Notes: generated by a model from the sequence alone, not told the origin. A DNA stretch of 64,000 nucleotides from Streptomyces avermitilis MA-4680 = NBRC 14893 (GCF_000009765.2 NC_003155.5:7874001-7938000); one strand, 5' to 3'. Positions 26,313 through 35,513 are shown, counted from the first letter of the stretch. Program-made: numbers and translations.

Positions 26313-26939
26313 ATGAGTACGGCGGAGGAGACGGCCGGCGGCGAGATCCAGCCGTGGGCCGAGGTCACCCCTGACGCGGCCCGGCGGTTGCTGGTCGCCG
26401 CCGTGGAGGCCTTCGCCGAGCGCGGCTACCACGCGACGACCACCCGCGACATCGCGGGCCGGGCCGGCATGAGCCCCGCCGCGCTCTACATCCACTACAA
26501 GACCAAGGAAGAGCTGCTCCACCGCATCAGCAGGATCGGGCACGAGAAGGCGCTGGAGATCCTGCGGCCGGCGGTGGAGGGCGAGGGCAGCGCCGCCGAG
26601 CGGCTCTCCGAGGCCGTACGGTCGTTCGTGCGCTGGCACGCCGGGCAGCACACCACCGCACGGGTCGTGCAGTACGAACTGGAGGCGCTCGGCCCCGACG
26701 CGCGCGCCGAGATCATCGCGCTGCGCCGGCAGACCGACGCGGCCGTGCGCGGGATCATCCAGGACGGCGTGGCGGCGGGCGACTTCGACGTCCCGGACGT
26801 GCCCGGCACCACCGTGGCGGTGCTCTCGCTCTGCATCGACGTGGCCCGCTGGTTCAACGTCAACGGCCCCCGTACGCCCGACGAGGTCGGCGCGCTCTAC
26901 GCCGACCTCGTGCTGCGGATGGTGAGGGCGAAGGTCTAG
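26313..26939 (+). CDS. TetR-family transcriptional regulator
   Basis: 208 aa. The helix-turn-helix is YHATTTRDIAGRAGMSPAALYIHYKTKEELL. The C-terminal domain matches the group that binds acyl-CoA type ligands. ATG 26313 has GGAAGGGG six bases upstream; GTG 26310 directly precedes it. Convergent with a MaoC hydratase gene. A likely operator lies at 26253-26268. Confidence 0.9.
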   Translation: MSTAEETAGGEIQPWAEVTPDAARRLLVAAVEAFAERGYHATTTRDIAGRAGMSPAALYIHYKTKEELLHRISRIGHEKALEILRPAVEGEGSAAERLSEAVRSFVRWHAGQHTTARVVQYELEALGPDARAEIIALRRQTDAAVRGIIQDGVAAGDFDVPDVPGTTVAVLSLCIDVARWFNVNGPRTPDEVGALYADLVLRMVRAKV

Positions 26940-26985
26940 AGGGTGGATCCGAAGGACACCCCCTGGCCCGCTCCCGCCGGCGGCC

Positions 26986-27447
26986 TCAGAAGTAGTAGCG
27001 CGACACCGACTCCGCCACGCAGACCGGCTTGTCGCCGCCCTCACGCTCGACCGTCACCGCGGCCGTGACCTGGACGCCCTCGCCCGCCTCCGTGACCTCC
27101 TGGAGGACGGCGGTGGCGCGCAGCCGTGAGCCCACCGGCACCGGCGCGGGGAAACGCACCTTGTTCGAGCCGTAGTTGACGCCCATCTTCATGCCCTCGA
27201 CCCGCATCACCTGCGGCACCAGCGCGGGCAGCAGCGACAGCGTCAGATAGCCGTGCGCGATGGTCGTGCCGAACGGACCCGCGGCGGCCTTCTCGGGGTC
27301 CACATGGATCCACTGGTGGTCGCCCGTGGCGTCGGCGAACAGATCGATCCGCTTCTGGTCGACCTCCAGCCAGTCGCTGTACCCCAGCTGCTCGCCCACC
27401 GCCGCCTTCAGCTCGTCGGCGGATGTGAAGATCCTCGGCTCTGCCAT
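26986..27447 (-). CDS. MaoC-like (R)-specific enoyl-CoA hydratase
   Basis: 153 aa. The hot-dog fold motif and catalytic pair are evident in FADATGDHQWIHVDPEKAAAG and GTTIAHGYLTLSLLP (Asp, His). The C-terminal strand VCVAESVSRYYF is typical. It hydrates trans-2-enoyl-CoA to (R)-3-hydroxyacyl-CoA in fatty-acid metabolism. ATG 27447 is preferred over ATG 27471 because AGGAGG lies 8 bases before it. The promoter contains a perfect CTAAGCA/TGCTTAG palindrome. Confidence 0.92.
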   Translation of the reverse strand: MAEPRIFTSADELKAAVGEQLGYSDWLEVDQKRIDLFADATGDHQWIHVDPEKAAAGPFGTTIAHGYLTLSLLPALVPQVMRVEGMKMGVNYGSNKVRFPAPVPVGSRLRATAVLQEVTEAGEGVQVTAAVTVEREGGDKPVCVAESVSRYYF

Positions 27448-27473
27448 GTCCCTGGCCTCCTGTGTCGCCATGT

Positions 27474-27489
27474 CTAAGCAACTGCTTAG
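27474..27489. promoter_or_regulatory. Operator palindrome CTAAGCAACTGCTTAG
   Basis: Seven-base perfect arms with a 2-base centre, 27 bases upstream of the MaoC start and within the divergent region towards soxR. It shares half-sites with 26253-26268 next to the TetR gene at 26313. Confidence 0.65.
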
Positions 27490-27554
27490 CATGGTCGGGC
27501 GGGGGGCCCATGTCAACGGGCCGCGAGTGTGACGAGGTAGGTAGGCTTCGAGGG

Positions 27555-28064
27555 GTGCCCCAGATTCCCGAGAAGATCCATGAGCTCACGGTCGGCCAGC
27601 TGTCGGCCCGCAGTGGCGCCGCCGTCTCCGCCCTGCATTTCTACGAGTCCAAGGGCCTGATCAGCAGCCGCCGCACCGCGGGCAACCAGCGCCGCTACCA
27701 CCGCGACGCGCTGCGCCGGGTCGCTTTCGTCCGCGCCGCGCAGCGCGTCGGCATCCCGCTGGCCACGATCCGCGAGGCGCTCGCCGAACTCCCCGAGGAG
27801 CGGACCCCGACGCACGAGGACTGGGCGCGCCTCTCCGAGGCCTGGCGCGCCGAACTCGACGAGCGCATCACCCAGCTGGGCCGGCTGCGGGACCATCTGA
27901 CGGACTGCATCGGGTGCGGATGCCTGTCGTTGGAGACCTGTGTGCTCTCCAACCCGGACGACGTCTTCGGCGAACGGCGGACGGGCTCGCGGCTCATGGT
28001 GGACCGCGCCGCGAGCCGGCCGCGGCGCACACCGGGTCAGCAGCAGCCCGAGGACTGCTGCTGA
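27555..28064 (+). CDS. soxR: Redox-sensing MerR-family regulator SoxR
   Basis: 169 aa from GTG 27555. The MerR helix-turn-helix is at the N-terminus (LTVGQLSARSGAAVSALHFYESKGLI). The 2Fe-2S cluster cysteines have the exact SoxR spacing: Cys118-x2-Cys121-x-Cys123-x5-Cys129 (CIGCGCLSLETC). Actinobacterial SoxR senses redox-active compounds rather than superoxide and activates a handful of oxidoreductase or transport genes. No soxS or obvious SoxR-box target lies next to it. The C-terminus ends with two extra cysteines (EDCC). Confidence 0.95.
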   Translation: MPQIPEKIHELTVGQLSARSGAAVSALHFYESKGLISSRRTAGNQRRYHRDALRRVAFVRAAQRVGIPLATIREALAELPEERTPTHEDWARLSEAWRAELDERITQLGRLRDHLTDCIGCGCLSLETCVLSNPDDVFGERRTGSRLMVDRAASRPRRTPGQQQPEDCC

Positions 28065-28104
28065 CCAGTCCTGACCAGTCCCCGGCCTGCTGCGGCCGGT
28101 CCGG

Positions 28105-29172
28105 TCACTCGTACTCCGTGCCGCCCTTGCGGGTCAGATACGCCGGACTGACCGCCTTCGCGATCGCCCGGCCGCCGGTCACCGGGCTGCGCCGCTCGGT
28201 GGCGGACCGGATCACGACGCCCTCCCGCAGATGCAGCCCGTGCCCGGAGACCGTCTCCCGTCCGGAGGCGGTCTCCAGGACCCGCTCGATGTCGTACGGG
28301 CCCTCGTACAGCCTGGGTACGAGGGGCAGTTCGCCGTCCAGCCGATCCGCCGCGTCCAGCCAGCGGACCTCGCCGTCGATGTCCGCGGACACGTCGAACA
28401 CGGCGTACCCGAGGGTGTCGCGGCGGCCGTCCGCGCCGTACGTCAGGTCCTGTACGCCGGCCCCGTACACCTCGCCGAAGATCCCGACCCGGCGTGCCCC
28501 GAGCCGTTCGGCGAGGCGGGCCGCGGCCTGGGCCACGCCGTGGCCGTGCACGGCGCGCCAGTACAGATTGCGCGGATCCTCCTTCAGGGCGAGGGACTTG
28601 GCGCCGAAGCCCTTCGAGGAGACATGCACACGGTCCTCGTCGGCGAGGTACGTCACCAGGCATGCCGTGCCGTGCAGCTTCTCCGTCAGGACGACGGGTT
28701 CGCCGGGCGTGAAGATGTCCGGGTAGCGCTGGATGTTCTCGATGTCGACCCAGCGCAGCAGATCGGGCACGGACTCGATCTCGCCGCTCATCGTGGGCGG
28801 GATCGGCGGCACCCACTTGGTGATGCCGAGCAGCTCCGCGAAGTCGGTTCCGTCCGCCACCGTCCGCGCGAGGTCGACGTCCGCCAGCGCCTTCGGCCGG
28901 CAGACGATCCCCTGCGACAGCTCACCGCGCAGCCGTACGGCCTTGACCCGGTCGGAGCCGCTGCCCGCGAGGCGTCCGGTCAGCCCCAGCTCCTCGATCA
29001 GCCCGGCCGGCAGCACGGACTGCTCCGGGATGTAGACGGCGGTCTCGCCGGTGCGATACGCGCCCTTGGCGACGACGGCCCGGTACAGGCCCACCTGGGC
29101 CAGTTCGAGGGCGTCGGCGTTCGGGTGGGGGTGGATGGTCAGCACTTCGGCGGTGACGCGCAGCGTCGACAT
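28105..29172 (-). CDS. ATP-dependent RNA ligase, DRB0094 (Rnl5) type
   Basis: 355 aa. An N-terminal OB-like domain (residues 1-115) precedes the nucleotidyltransferase domain, the order of Deinococcus radiodurans RNA ligase DraRnl. Motifs: I, EKLHGT with nucleotide-accepting Lys165; III, FGEVYG (232-237); IV, EGVVIR (317-322); V, AIAKAVS with Lys339. The known family member seals 3'-OH/5'-PO4 nicks in RNA-containing duplexes. The biological role in streptomycetes is unknown. No RtcA/RtcB, toxin or RNase gene is adjacent. Convergent with soxR, 40 bases apart; ATG 29172. Confidence 0.88.
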   Translation of the reverse strand: MSTLRVTAEVLTIHPHPNADALELAQVGLYRAVVAKGAYRTGETAVYIPEQSVLPAGLIEELGLTGRLAGSGSDRVKAVRLRGELSQGIVCRPKALADVDLARTVADGTDFAELLGITKWVPPIPPTMSGEIESVPDLLRWVDIENIQRYPDIFTPGEPVVLTEKLHGTACLVTYLADEDRVHVSSKGFGAKSLALKEDPRNLYWRAVHGHGVAQAAARLAERLGARRVGIFGEVYGAGVQDLTYGADGRRDTLGYAVFDVSADIDGEVRWLDAADRLDGELPLVPRLYEGPYDIERVLETASGRETVSGHGLHLREGVVIRSATERRSPVTGGRAIAKAVSPAYLTRKGGTEYE

Positions 29173-29222
29173 GTCAGGGCTCCTCGGGTTCCTCAGCCGG
29201 GTTTCATCGCCCCCAACTGTCC

Positions 29223-29624
29223 CTACGGGAAAGGGGTGGAGCGAGCCGATTTGGTGCTGGTAGCGTCGGGCTCTTCGGCCGGCGGCGAGGTCGTGCGCGG
29301 AGTCCTGACCGGAACATCTCCCACGCCCTCACCAGCCCTCGACGCCGCCTCCACCGCCACTTTGCGCTCCAGGAGCGCCCCCGCGACGCCCTCCGCGCCG
29401 GGCTCGTGCCGGTTGACCGAGGCGTGATCGGGTAGGACGGTCCATTCACGGACGCGCGCCACCCGGGCCGCGGGATCCGGTTCCCCCCATGCGCCCGTGG
29501 TCGCCCCGATCGGAACGCGAACCTGTGAACGTATCTCTTCGAGTGCCGTCGCAAGCGCTTTCGCCGACAATGTGTGCTGTCCGCAAGGGGACTTGGGATG
29601 CACGTGGACGTCCACCGGCACCAT
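29223..29624 (-). CDS. Hypothetical protein, weakly supported
   Basis: 133 aa from ATG 29624 (MVPVDVHVHPKSPCGQHTLS), same strand as and 50 bases upstream of the RNA ligase gene. The composition looks protein-like: a helical stretch (ALATALEEIRSQVRVPIG) and a Ser/Thr/Pro tail. G/C at third positions is about three quarters, lower than its neighbours, and it uses ATA, TTG and AAA, rare here. It may be a recently acquired or weakly expressed gene, or non-coding. No domain recognised. Confidence 0.4.
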   Translation of the reverse strand: MVPVDVHVHPKSPCGQHTLSAKALATALEEIRSQVRVPIGATTGAWGEPDPAARVARVREWTVLPDHASVNRHEPGAEGVAGALLERKVAVEAASRAGEGVGDVPVRTPRTTSPPAEEPDATSTKSARSTPFP

Positions 29625-29706
29625 GCCCCCGATGGTGCCCCCCGCCACTGACAACCAGCCTCGACCCGGGGCGAACCGGTGTTCAGGAGACGGAGAAGGA
29701 GGAGAA

Positions 29707-30228
29707 ATGAGCGTCGTCATCAGCTCGTTGAAGTACGAGGCCGCGCACTCGGGGGCGCAGAAGATCACATACGACAACGACGGCTACCACCTGGTCCGCT
29801 TCCCGTACGAGGTGAGCGAGGAGTCGTACGACCCCTGGAAGATGCACGATCCGGCCCGGGGCGGTGGCCAGGCGTCGACGTACCCGGACACCCGCTCCGG
29901 GCTGATCTGGCCCAGCCACGACGGCTGGGCCGTGCTGTCCGCGATGGTCTTCTGGGAGGCCGACGCCCGCGCGCTGGAGTACCGGGCGCGCTTCGTGCGC
30001 GACCCGCTGGGTGTCTCCACGGGGTACGACTCGACGGCCACGAACGACACGACGCTCACCCGCGGCGGCCAGTACCGCACTTATCTCTGGCAGATGTTCG
30101 TGCATCCGGGGACCCCCGTCGGCCTGAAGATCTCGGCGCGCGGTGTCGGTGACGCGAAGATCGCCGTACCGATCACCCTCGCCGAGTTCAAGCTCGCCAT
30201 CCACACGGACGTCAAGACGCCTTCGTAG
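29707..30228 (+). CDS. Conserved hypothetical protein, likely beta-rich
   Basis: 173 aa from ATG 29707 with GGAGGAGAA immediately upstream. The sequence has many aromatic residues and alternating polarity (FPYEVSEESYDPWKM, WAVLSAMVFWEADA, YRTYLWQMFVHPGTPVGLKI), suggesting a beta-sandwich. No signal peptide or catalytic motif. Divergent from the doubtful gene at 29223-29624 and convergent with the zinc-ribbon protein gene. Confidence 0.75.
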   Translation: MSVVISSLKYEAAHSGAQKITYDNDGYHLVRFPYEVSEESYDPWKMHDPARGGGQASTYPDTRSGLIWPSHDGWAVLSAMVFWEADARALEYRARFVRDPLGVSTGYDSTATNDTTLTRGGQYRTYLWQMFVHPGTPVGLKISARGVGDAKIAVPITLAEFKLAIHTDVKTPS

Positions 30229-30313
30229 GCAGCGCCTTTCGGGCGCTCGTCCGATCAGGACACCCCGGGCACGCGCACGGGGGCGCGGCCTTCTGTGCGC
30301 ACCCCCGTCGTGC

Positions 30314-30916
30314 TCACGCCGACACCAGCAGCCGTCCGCGCCTGGCCTCCACCAGGGCTTCGGGTGTCAGAACGGGCCGCGGCACCACTATTCCGCAGCC
30401 CGTGCAGACCGGGCCCGACGACGGTTCGTGGGCCAGGTCGTACTTCCATGTGAGGCGCTCCCCGGCGCACACGGGGCAGGCCTCGCCCGGCTCGCGCTCC
30501 AGTGCGGCGATGAGCCGGCGCAGCACCTCGGCCAGTGCTTCATGGGGATGGACCCGTGGGTCGTCGCACCAGGCGACGCCGAAACCGCCCCAGGTCAGCC
30601 GGTGCCAGTCGTCCACGCTGCCCGGCCTGCGCAGCCCGTCGTGCTTCTCCTTCTTGCGGCGCTGCGCGAACTCGACCTCGTAGGCGAGCCAGACGGAGCG
30701 GGCCTCCTCCAGCTCGTCCAGCGCGGCCACGAGCCGCGCCGGATCGGGCGAACGGTCCTCAGGACCGAACCCGGCCCGGGAGCACAGATGGTCCCAGGTC
30801 GCCCGATGCCCGTAGGGGGCGAACCTCTCAAGGCACTTGCGCAGTGAGTACCGCCGCAGTGCCAGATCGCACCTCGGATCTCGCACCTGTCTCGCCAGAC
30901 TCCGGAAACCGGCCAT
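30314..30916 (-). CDS. Hypothetical protein with C-terminal zinc ribbon
   Basis: 200 aa; GGAGG nine bases before ATG 30916. A helical N-terminal two thirds with conserved-looking Trp/Arg (YGHRATWDHLC, DDWHRLTWGGFGVAWCDDP) is followed by a CPVC-x(20)-CTGC pair near residues 148-173, a zinc ribbon of the type found in RNA or DNA binding proteins. The function is not known. Confidence 0.72.
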   Translation of the reverse strand: MAGFRSLARQVRDPRCDLALRRYSLRKCLERFAPYGHRATWDHLCSRAGFGPEDRSPDPARLVAALDELEEARSVWLAYEVEFAQRRKKEKHDGLRRPGSVDDWHRLTWGGFGVAWCDDPRVHPHEALAEVLRRLIAALEREPGEACPVCAGERLTWKYDLAHEPSSGPVCTGCGIVVPRPVLTPEALVEARRGRLLVSA

Positions 30917-31200
30917 CGCCTTGCACCTCCGTCACACCTGCACCTGAACTTCGGTCACTTCGGCGTCGTCGAACGGACGTCGCCGAATAGACGTATCGAC
31001 AAGCAATTCGGCTCCATCCGATTTTCGATGACCGCCATAAGCCACCCGCCGAGTCGTCCCGGCTTACCTCCCGCCGCTGTCAGCCGCCTGTCGGCGGCAC
31101 TGTCCGACTGCGATGAATCCCAAAAACTGACGCATGTTCATCTTCAATCTCGGGGATACCGGCGGTAACGTCCGGCCCACCCCCGTCGGTAGGAGCTGCC

Positions 31201-33990
31201 ATGTCACGGCGCACCCCACGCATCGCCCTCGACAGACTGAGAACTCCTCGCAGAATCCCCAAGTTCCTCAAGGCCGCTTCGATATGCGTCCTCGTCGCCG
31301 GTCTTTTGTCCCCCGTCACCCAGGTGGCCGCCGCCGACACCTCGGCCGCGGCCGCCGGTGACTACTGCGGCGGCCAGTGTTCCGACATCCTCCCGCCCGG
31401 CGAGAACGGCAACGCCACCCTCGCCCAGATCCTCCTCAACCAGGCCTTCGGCACCCAGCCCGACCACGCCGAGGACCAGCTCGCGCCGTACGGCAATCTG
31501 CCCTCCGGCTACTCCGCGCTCACCGACGCGAAGATCAACAACTTCTTCAACGACGCCTCCTTCGGGGTCGCCTCCGACCAGGTCGCCTCCACCACCAAGC
31601 CCGGCGGGCGCAGCGACGTGACGATCGTCCGCGACAAGAAGACGGGCGTCCCGCACATCACGGGCACGACCCGTTACGGCACTGAGTACGGAGCCGGGTA
31701 CGCCGCTGCTCAGGACCGGCTCTGGCTGATGGACGTCTTCCGGCACGTCGGACGGGGCCAGCTGACCTCCTTCGCGGGTGGCGCCCCCTCCAACCAGGGC
31801 CTGGAGCAGGAGTTCTGGCGCAACGCCCCCTACACCGAGGCCGATCTGCAGGCCCAGATCGACAGCGCCATCGCGAACAACGGCGCCCGCGGCCAGCAGG
31901 CCCTGGCCGACGCCAACGCCTACATCGAGGGCATCAACGCCTACATCGACGCCTCCGACAGCGGCCGCTACTTCCCCGGCGAGTACGTCCTGACCGGCCA
32001 CAAGGACTCCATCACCAACGCCGGCACCATCGACCACTTCAAGCTCACCGACCTGGTCGCGCTGGCCTCCGTCATCGGCGCGCTCTTCGGCTCCGGAGGC
32101 GGCGGCGAGGTCAACAACGCCCTCTCGCTGATCGCCGCCCAGTCCAAGTACGGCGTGACCGAGGGCACCAAGGTCTGGGAGTCCTTCCGCGAGCGCAACG
32201 ACCCCGAGGCGGTCCTCACCGTCCACAACGGCGAGAGCTTCCCGTACGCGTCGAAGCCCGACTCCCCGCAGGGCGCGGCCCTGCCCGACGCGGGCTCGGT
32301 GACCCAGGAGCCGCTGGTCTACGACCGCACCGGCAGCGCGGCCACCGCCGGTGCCACCGGCGCCTCGGCCACGGCGGCCGCCACCACCCTCACCTCAGCC
32401 AAGCGCGGCATGTCCAACGCCCTCGTGGTCAGCGGCAAGCACACCGCGAGCGGTCACCCGATCGCCGTGTTCGGCCCGCAGACCGGCTACTTCGCACCGC
32501 AGCTGCTGATGCTCCAGGAGATCCAGGGACCCGGCCTGAGCGCCCGTGGCGCCTCCTTCGCGGGCCTGAGCATGTACGTGGAACTCGGCCGCGGCCAGGA
32601 CTACTCCTGGAGTGCCACCACCTCCGGCCAGGACATCATCGACACCTACGCGGTCGAGCTGTGTCAGGACGACTACCACTACCTCTACCACGGCACCTGC
32701 ACGGCCATGGACAAGGTCGAGCGGACCAACTCCTGGAAGCCGACCACCGCCGACTCCACCGCGGCCGGCTCCTACCGCATGCAGGTCTACCGCACCAAGT
32801 ACGGCCCCGTGGAATACCGGGCGACGGCCGGCGGCAAGAAGGTCGCGTACACCACCCTGCGCTCCTCCTTCCTGCACGAGGCCGACTCGATCATCGGCTT
32901 CCAGATGCTGAACGACCCGGACTACGTCAAGAGTCCGCAGACGTTCCAGAGCGCCGTGCAGCACATCAACTACACCTTCAACTGGTTCTACGCCGACTCC
33001 ACGCACACCGCGTACTACAACAGTGGCGACAACCCGGTACGCGCCACGGGCGTCGACGCCGAGTTCCCGGTCTGGGCGCAGGCGGCGTACGAGTGGCGGA
33101 ACTGGAACCCGGCGACGAACACCGCCGACTACACGGCGGCGTCCGCGCACCCCAACTCCGTCGACCAGGACTACTACATCTCCTGGAACAACAAGCAGGC
33201 CAAGGACTACACCACGGCCTCCTGGGGTGACGGCTCCGTGCACCGCGGCAACCTCCTGGAGGACCGGGTGAAGAAGCTGGTGGCCGCGGGCGGGGTGACC
33301 AGGGCCTCGCTCGTGAAGGCGATGGCCGACGCCGCCCTCGCCGATCTGCGGGCCGAGGACGTGCTGCCGAAGCTCCTGAGGGTCATCAACAGCTCGACGG
33401 TCACGGACACCACGGCCGCGGCGGCGGTCGGCAAGCTGTCCGCGTGGGTGACGGCCGGCGCCAAGCGCACGGAGACCTCGGCCGGCTCGAAGGCCTACGC
33501 CAACGCCGACGCGATCCGCATCCTGGACGCCTGGTGGCCGCTGCTGGTGAAGGCCGAGTTCGAACCGGGTCTCGGCAGCGACCTGTTCACCGCCTTCACC
33601 AGCAACCTGCCGACCGACGAGCCCCCGTCGTCCGCGCACGGCCCGACCGGCGCGCACGCCGGAAGCTCCTTCCAGTACGGATGGTGGAGCTACGTCGACA
33701 AGGACATCCGGGCGGTGCTCGGCGAGCCGGTGCAGGGCGGACTGGAGAAGTCGTACTGCGGCTCCGGCAGCCTCAGTGCCTGCCGGGACACCCTGATCAG
33801 CACCCTCAAGGAGGCGGCAGGCAAGACCGCGGCCCAGGTCTACCCGGGTGACGACCAGTGCTCGGCGGGCGACCAGTGGTGCGCCGACTCGATCGTCCAG
33901 CGGACGCTCGGCGGCATCAAGCACGGCAAGATCACCTGGCAGAACCGGCCGACGTACCAGCAGGTGGTGGAGTACACGTCGCACCGGTGA
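31201..33990 (+). CDS. Secreted penicillin acylase family protein (Ntn-hydrolase)
   Basis: 929 aa. A long N-terminal region with basic residues and a signal helix (SICVLVAGLLSPVTQVAAA) directs export. The alpha-chain segment GVPHITGTTRYGTEYGAGYAAAQDRLWLMDVFRHVGRGQL is typical. The autocatalytic processing site lies in KRGMSNALVVSG, with Ser405 as the new N-terminal nucleophile of the beta chain. Cys pairs near the N-terminus (YCGGQCSD) and in the last 80 residues suggest disulfides. These enzymes hydrolyse amide bonds of acylated amines such as beta-lactams or acyl-homoserine lactones; the substrate here is unknown. The 284-base upstream region carries no gene and is AT-richer near 31110-31160. 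Confidence 0.92.
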   Translation: MSRRTPRIALDRLRTPRRIPKFLKAASICVLVAGLLSPVTQVAAADTSAAAAGDYCGGQCSDILPPGENGNATLAQILLNQAFGTQPDHAEDQLAPYGNLPSGYSALTDAKINNFFNDASFGVASDQVASTTKPGGRSDVTIVRDKKTGVPHITGTTRYGTEYGAGYAAAQDRLWLMDVFRHVGRGQLTSFAGGAPSNQGLEQEFWRNAPYTEADLQAQIDSAIANNGARGQQALADANAYIEGINAYIDASDSGRYFPGEYVLTGHKDSITNAGTIDHFKLTDLVALASVIGALFGSGGGGEVNNALSLIAAQSKYGVTEGTKVWESFRERNDPEAVLTVHNGESFPYASKPDSPQGAALPDAGSVTQEPLVYDRTGSAATAGATGASATAAATTLTSAKRGMSNALVVSGKHTASGHPIAVFGPQTGYFAPQLLMLQEIQGPGLSARGASFAGLSMYVELGRGQDYSWSATTSGQDIIDTYAVELCQDDYHYLYHGTCTAMDKVERTNSWKPTTADSTAAGSYRMQVYRTKYGPVEYRATAGGKKVAYTTLRSSFLHEADSIIGFQMLNDPDYVKSPQTFQSAVQHINYTFNWFYADSTHTAYYNSGDNPVRATGVDAEFPVWAQAAYEWRNWNPATNTADYTAASAHPNSVDQDYYISWNNKQAKDYTTASWGDGSVHRGNLLEDRVKKLVAAGGVTRASLVKAMADAALADLRAEDVLPKLLRVINSSTVTDTTAAAAVGKLSAWVTAGAKRTETSAGSKAYANADAIRILDAWWPLLVKAEFEPGLGSDLFTAFTSNLPTDEPPSSAHGPTGAHAGSSFQYGWWSYVDKDIRAVLGEPVQGGLEKSYCGSGSLSACRDTLISTLKEAAGKTAAQVYPGDDQCSAGDQWCADSIVQRTLGGIKHGKITWQNRPTYQQVVEYTSHR

Positions 33991-34026
33991 CACCGGGCGC
34001 ACCGACAACTCCCCAGCGGCGGCGGG

Positions 34027-35388
34027 TCAGCGTATGCGGCCCGCCGCCAGCACCACCTGCGCCAGCTCCCGGTGCACGATGTCACTGTGCGCGCCGGTCG
34101 GCGGGCCGCCGCGCTTGACGACCGCGGCGGCGTCGACGTTCACACAGCCCGACGCCGGCAGCTCGGCCCGCAGCGCCTCGGCGAGGGTGAACGCGCGCGT
34201 GCCGTCCACCGCCTGCACCCCGTCGTGGCCCATCGCACCCCACCGGGGGCCCAGCGTCCGCCCGATGTCGAAGTCGGCCCCGAGCTCCCCGGCGGCCGAC
34301 CGCGCGTCACCGGCCATGCGCGACGCCAGCGGATACATCGTTCCGAGCGCCGAGTCGAAGTGGGAGTAGCAGCACACCAGCGGACCGTCGATGCGGCTCT
34401 GGAGACCGTGCAGCGCCCCGCTCGCGTGCGTGTCGTGCGGCAGACGCGCCGCGAACGCGTAGTGCGAGAAGGCCCCCTGGAGCAGCGTCACGGACTTCAC
34501 CGTGCGCACCCCCGCCGGCAGTCCGCGCAGCGCGAACGACACCAGCCGTCCCCCGAAACTGTGCCCGACCAGATGCACGCGTACGTCCGGCGCCGCCTGT
34601 GCGAGCCGGCCGAGGACGCGCCCGAGTCCCCGTTCGCCGACCGTCCCCGCGCGCCGCTTCATCGCGTAGTACGTGGCCTGCCGCAGCAGCTCGTGCGCCC
34701 CGTCCCACAGCCCCGCCGGCGTGAAGGAGAAGTCGACCGCGCCGGACGCCGCGCTCGTACCGTGTAACGACGCGACCCGGTCGAGCGCCCGCGCGAAGTC
34801 GCGGCACACCAGCGCCGTGTCCCCCGAGAGCATCTCGGGGCCGCTCACCGGCCCGCCCGTCGCCAGGGTGTCCGCGGCGCACGCGTCCTGCGGATCCTGC
34901 GGCCGCGCCTCGACCAGCAGCCGTACGAGCTGTCCGAACGTCTCCAGCGAGGCCTCCTCGTCCGGATGCCGCTCCAGCAGCCGCGCGATCTGCTCGACGA
35001 GCGTGGCCCGGTCGGGGAACACCTCCACCAGCGCCTGCCTGGCCCCCTTGGCGAGGGCCGGGCGCGCGACCGCCGTGACCTCGGCCGGCACGGACGCCGG
35101 GAAGTCGGGGATCGGCTCGTCCGGGAAGATCATCGAGGGCCACACCACACCCACGTACCCGAGACGCGCCCGCGGTGCGAGCGCCGGGACCGGCTGGAAG
35201 AAGCGGCTGTAGAGCCGGGTGGCCCCCGAGCGTTCGTTGTTCCAGCCGTGGGCGAAGACGACCAGGTCATGGACCTTGCGCTGCGCCACCTGCGCGAGCA
35301 GCCGATCCCGTTCCCGGCCGTCCACGTCCCCGTCCGCGTCGAACGTCAGCTCCCAGTAGGGAGTCACACTCATTGCCCGTTCCGCCAT
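34027..35388 (-). CDS. Cytoplasmic alpha/beta-hydrolase-like protein
   Basis: 453 aa. Nucleophile elbow GHSFGG (VHLVGHSFGGRLVSFAL) and an early oxyanion-loop segment LVVFAHGWNNERSG suggest an alpha/beta hydrolase, lipase-like in style. No signal peptide. The central part (residues about 90-230) is a helical insertion. The starts ATG 35388 (GGGGGCC upstream) and ATG 35373 are both possible. Convergent with the penicillin acylase gene. Confidence 0.8.
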   Translation of the reverse strand: MAERAMSVTPYWELTFDADGDVDGRERDRLLAQVAQRKVHDLVVFAHGWNNERSGATRLYSRFFQPVPALAPRARLGYVGVVWPSMIFPDEPIPDFPASVPAEVTAVARPALAKGARQALVEVFPDRATLVEQIARLLERHPDEEASLETFGQLVRLLVEARPQDPQDACAADTLATGGPVSGPEMLSGDTALVCRDFARALDRVASLHGTSAASGAVDFSFTPAGLWDGAHELLRQATYYAMKRRAGTVGERGLGRVLGRLAQAAPDVRVHLVGHSFGGRLVSFALRGLPAGVRTVKSVTLLQGAFSHYAFAARLPHDTHASGALHGLQSRIDGPLVCCYSHFDSALGTMYPLASRMAGDARSAAGELGADFDIGRTLGPRWGAMGHDGVQAVDGTRAFTLAEALRAELPASGCVNVDAAAVVKRGGPPTGAHSDIVHRELAQVVLAAGRIR

Positions 35389-35513
35389 GACAGGCCCCCT
35401 TGGCCCCTGTGGTCCCACGATGTGGGCGTATCGTCCTGCCGGCGGGGGAGGTTGGCCAGATGTCACGTGCGGTCCGGTGCGACCGAACCGAAGTGCCGGG
35501 TGCGGTCGCCGCT

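Noticed and set aside
27490..27554. SoxR box near soxR
   Set aside because: No CCTCAAG/CTTGAGG-type palindrome was found around the soxR promoter; targets must be elsewhere.
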